This document shows positions 61,600 to 64,000 of a stretch of DNA of 64,000 nucleotides, piece after piece. The stretch lies in NCBI GenBank assembly GCA_902363445.1, contig CABJAB010000005.1, positions 62,001 through 126,000 on the forward strand. The letters are read 5' to 3'. The position numbers and the translations under genes were made by a program. Each line of letters opens with the position of its first letter. Positions within the stretch are counted from its first letter, which is position 1. The stretch comes from Lachnospiraceae bacterium (GTDB lineage: Bacteria; Bacillota; Clostridia; Lachnospirales; Lachnospiraceae). The notes beneath the pieces are model-generated. The model did not search any database. It saw nothing but the letters and a program-made list of their open reading frames with translations, and was not told the origin of the DNA.

Positions 61600-61656
61600 A
61601 ATAAACAGAAAGAAAAAGAAAAGCAAAATAGAGTGTGGATAAATGGAGGAGACATT

Positions 61657-62388
61657 ATGGAAGTATTACGGGTTGAGAATTTATGCAAGACATACGGTTT
61701 GGGAGATACCAGGGTGGATGCTCTGAGGAATGTGTCATTTTCAGTGGACAAAGGTGAATTCGTGGCCATCATCGGGCCGTCCGGCTCCGGAAAGTCCACG
61801 CTTCTTCATATCCTGGGAGGGGTGGACCGGCCGTCCTCCGGTCAAGTCATCATTGACGGCACTCCGATATATGATCTGAATGAGACGAAAATGGCTATTT
61901 TCAGGAGAAGGCAGATAGGGCTGATCTATCAGTTCTACAATCTGCTGCCGGTCCTGAATGTCAGAGAGAATTTGACTCTTCCGCTCCTTTTAGACGGGCA
62001 GAAGCCGGATGAGAAGTATCTGAACGAGCTGACCCGGGTGCTGGGACTGAAGGAAAGGATGAACCATCTGCCTAACCAGCTGTCCGGCGGACAGCAGCAG
62101 AGAGTATCCATTGGAAGGGCCCTCATCAACCATCCGGCTCTGGTGCTGGCAGATGAACCCACCGGGAACCTGGATTCCAAAAACAGCGCTGAGATCGTGG
62201 AGCTTTTGAAAGAGTCCAACCGCCAGTATCACCAGACACTTATCATCATCACTCACGATGAGCGGATAGCGCTTCAGGCAGACCGGGTGATATCCATTGA
62301 GGACGGACGGATTTCCGGAGATCAGTGGCAGACCGGCAGACAGAGCCAGGCCAGGGAGGCCAGCTGGCGTCAGGGGGTGAGGGTATGA
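61657..62388 (+). CDS. ABC transporter ATP-binding protein (MacB/FtsE type)
   Basis: 243 residues from ATG 61657 (GGAGGAGA upstream). Walker A GPSGSGKST, Q-loop YQFYNLLPVL, signature QLSGGQQQRVSIGRAL, Walker B VLADEPTGNLDSKN, H-loop IITHDE. The NLDSKN/QFYNLLP words mark the MacB/LolD/FtsE exporter clade. The ATGA overlap ties it to the permease. Confidence 0.92.
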   Translation: MEVLRVENLCKTYGLGDTRVDALRNVSFSVDKGEFVAIIGPSGSGKSTLLHILGGVDRPSSGQVIIDGTPIYDLNETKMAIFRRRQIGLIYQFYNLLPVLNVRENLTLPLLLDGQKPDEKYLNELTRVLGLKERMNHLPNQLSGGQQQRVSIGRALINHPALVLADEPTGNLDSKNSAEIVELLKESNRQYHQTLIIITHDERIALQADRVISIEDGRISGDQWQTGRQSQAREASWRQGVRV

Positions 62389-64000
62389 ACATTGTAAGCA
62401 AAGTGACCGTAAAGCATCTGCGGCAGAACCGGAAAAGGACGGCGGTGACGATTCTGGGTATTATGCTGTCGGTGGCGTTGATCACCGCCATTTCAGCGTT
62501 TGCGGAATCTTTTCTGGATATGATGCGGCAGAGTGAGATTGTCCAGGACGGAGAGTGGCATGTACAGTTCTATGACGTGGATAAGGAGAAGCTTCCCGCC
62601 ATAGAAGAAGATGGGCATGTCGATAAGGCTTCCGTTGTCACTACGGTGGGAACAGCGTCTCTGCCGGACGGAGAGAACGAATACAAACCGTATCTTTTGG
62701 TGCAGGGATTTGATCCTACGGCGATGGAAGAGTTCCCGACTACGCTTATGGAAGGGAGATATCCGGAATCGGCGGACGAGATCGTACTGCCGGAACACCT
62801 TAAAAGCAATGGCGGCGTTGAATGGAAGGTAGGGGACACCATTCAGCTGGAGATGGGGACCAGAGTCATCCACGACCAGGATGGGGACCGGGAAGCGCCG
62901 GCCTACTATGGACTGGAGCCGGATGAATCACTGGAGGATACACATACCGCGTCTTATAAGGTGGTGGGAATCATCGAGCGTCCCCACTTTGAAAGTTATA
63001 ATCAGGCGTCTTATACAGCCATCACATATCTGGACGTATCAGCGCTTGACGGGACAGAAAAGCTGGATGTGTCCGTCAAAGTGAAAAGCCTGAACAAAAG
63101 CCTTTATAGCTGGGCCGACGGGCTGGCGGCGTCTTTGGACGTGGAGTGTGGGTATAATACATCTCTTCTTTCCTATTACCTGCTTTCCGGCAACAATACG
63201 ATCGTGAGTATGCTGACCAGAGTAAAATGGGTCATGATGCTGATCGTGGCCGCCGGTTCTGTCGCAGTCATTTACAGCTCCTTTTCGATATCCATTTCGG
63301 AAAGAAGCAGGTATCTTGGTATGCTGGCCAGTGTGGGGGCGACCAAAAAACAGAAGCGGAATTCGGTATTTACCGAGGCGGCTATTTTGGGAACCATAGG
63401 GATTCCCCTGGGGCTTCTTTTGGGCTTTGCCGGCGTCTTTGTGACAACACAGTGTATTCAGGGGCTGGTGAACGGGATGTATGGCATGGAAGGAGTGACC
63501 ATGCAGGTGATCGTCTCCTGGCCGGGGATTCTGGGCGCGGTGATCCTGGCGGCGGCGACGATCCTGGTATCTGCTTGGATTCCGGCCCGGCGCGCGTCCA
63601 GGATCACTCCTGTGGAGGCCATCCGCCAGAATAAAGACGTGAAGCTGAGTGCGAAACAGGTGAAGACTTCGAAGCTTACCAGAGCGCTGTTTGGATTTGA
63701 GGGAGAGCTTGCCCTCAAAAATCTGAAAAGAAATAAAAAGCGTTACCGCGCTACGGTCCTTTCTCTGGTATTCAGCATTGCCCTGTATCTGAGCGTAGCA
63801 TCCTTTACGGCATATTTGAAGGGAGCCTATCGGATGCAGCTGGGTGTGGACTCATCAAATACGCCGGATATTTCCGTGACTCTTTACCCGGACGAGGAGG
63901 AAGATCAGGAGAACGGCAATGACGAGATGATAGAGCAGATACGCAGTATGGGAAATATCACGGAGTTCGCATCGGCAGCAAACATTTCTTTTAGTTATTA
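62385..64000 (+). CDS. FtsX/MacB-type ABC permease, 3' end beyond window
   Basis: At least 538 residues, no stop before the window edge. N-terminal TM in TAVTILGIMLSVALITAISA, then a ~210-residue extracytoplasmic MacB-like domain, then an FtsX core of three TMs (VMMLIVAAGSVAVIYSSFSI with SERSRYLGMLASVGATKKQ, AAILGTIGIPLGLLLGFAGV and GILGAVILAAATILVSAW with PARRASRITPVEAIR). A fourth TM and a second extracytoplasmic part begin near the edge. It works with the preceding ATPase; mechanotransmission-type exporters act on antimicrobial peptides or lipids. Confidence 0.9.
   Translation, partial: MNIVSKVTVKHLRQNRKRTAVTILGIMLSVALITAISAFAESFLDMMRQSEIVQDGEWHVQFYDVDKEKLPAIEEDGHVDKASVVTTVGTASLPDGENEYKPYLLVQGFDPTAMEEFPTTLMEGRYPESADEIVLPEHLKSNGGVEWKVGDTIQLEMGTRVIHDQDGDREAPAYYGLEPDESLEDTHTASYKVVGIIERPHFESYNQASYTAITYLDVSALDGTEKLDVSVKVKSLNKSLYSWADGLAASLDVECGYNTSLLSYYLLSGNNTIVSMLTRVKWVMMLIVAAGSVAVIYSSFSISISERSRYLGMLASVGATKKQKRNSVFTEAAILGTIGIPLGLLLGFAGVFVTTQCIQGLVNGMYGMEGVTMQVIVSWPGILGAVILAAATILVSAWIPARRASRITPVEAIRQNKDVKLSAKQVKTSKLTRALFGFEGELALKNLKRNKKRYRATVLSLVFSIALYLSVASFTAYLKGAYRMQLGVDSSNTPDISVTLYPDEEEDQENGNDEMIEQIRSMGNITEFASAANISFSY

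Overview
This 64 kb window (roughly half G+C) looks like chromosome from a Clostridium cluster XIVa / Lachnospiraceae-type anaerobe. The support is rubrerythrin, a Spo0A DNA-binding domain, a corrinoid-activator (RACo-like) protein, several [4Fe-4S] ferredoxin-type proteins, a full-length single-chain PurL, AGGAGG-type ribosome binding sites and many near-consensus sigma-A promoters with 17-bp spacers. No phage, plasmid, IS transposase or CRISPR array is visible.

Layout. 1-2000: the start of L-rhamnose isomerase, then mntP under a manganese (yybP-ykoY) riboswitch, then a repeat-derived non-coding block. 2000-15200: a BspA-type LRR protein, an AlkD-like protein, a VWA/metallopeptidase-like protein with an AAA ATPase, a HAD phosphatase, a DUF362 ferredoxin, larC-larE-larB (nickel-pincer cofactor synthesis), a second MoxR ATPase/VWA pair and a GNAT. 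15200-23200: a repeat copy, rubrerythrin, an 8-unit tandem repeat array, nadE, upp, an amidohydrolase, an odd sigma-like protein and a CPBP protease. 23300-31300: purL, an esterase, a flavin-binding PNPOx-like protein and a Ca-type P-ATPase. 31300-42400: a third repeat copy, tetR with an MMPL exporter and a heptad-repeat exported protein, a ketopantoate reductase-like gene, a CoA-disulfide reductase/siroheme protein pair and an ABC exporter. 42400-47300: a fluoride riboswitch with a cation:proton antiporter, an ECF sigma/anti-sigma pair, two stand-alone domain proteins (FakA C-terminal, Spo0A C-terminal) and three tRNAs. 47300-55300: a two-component system with an ABC exporter, then a TrpX-like ABC importer behind a ~215-nt structured RNA. 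55300-64000: an orphan pseudopilin, a RACo-like ASKHA protein, a purine permease, a MarR/MFS pair with near-duplicate promoters, and a MacB/FtsX-type ABC transporter cut by the window edge.

Most unusual material: (i) two MoxR/VWA modules bracketing the Lar cofactor genes; (ii) the structured RNA at 52161-52375; (iii) a 62-64-bp tandem array whose units each carry a GGGC/GCCC hairpin, with a GNRA loop in seven of eight; (iv) a ~360-bp structured intergenic repeat family with three copies; (v) a 30-nt element shared by the leaders of the two riboswitch-controlled ion transporter genes; (vi) a sigma-70-like protein with no region 4. Functions below come from motif reading and gene context; no database search was run.
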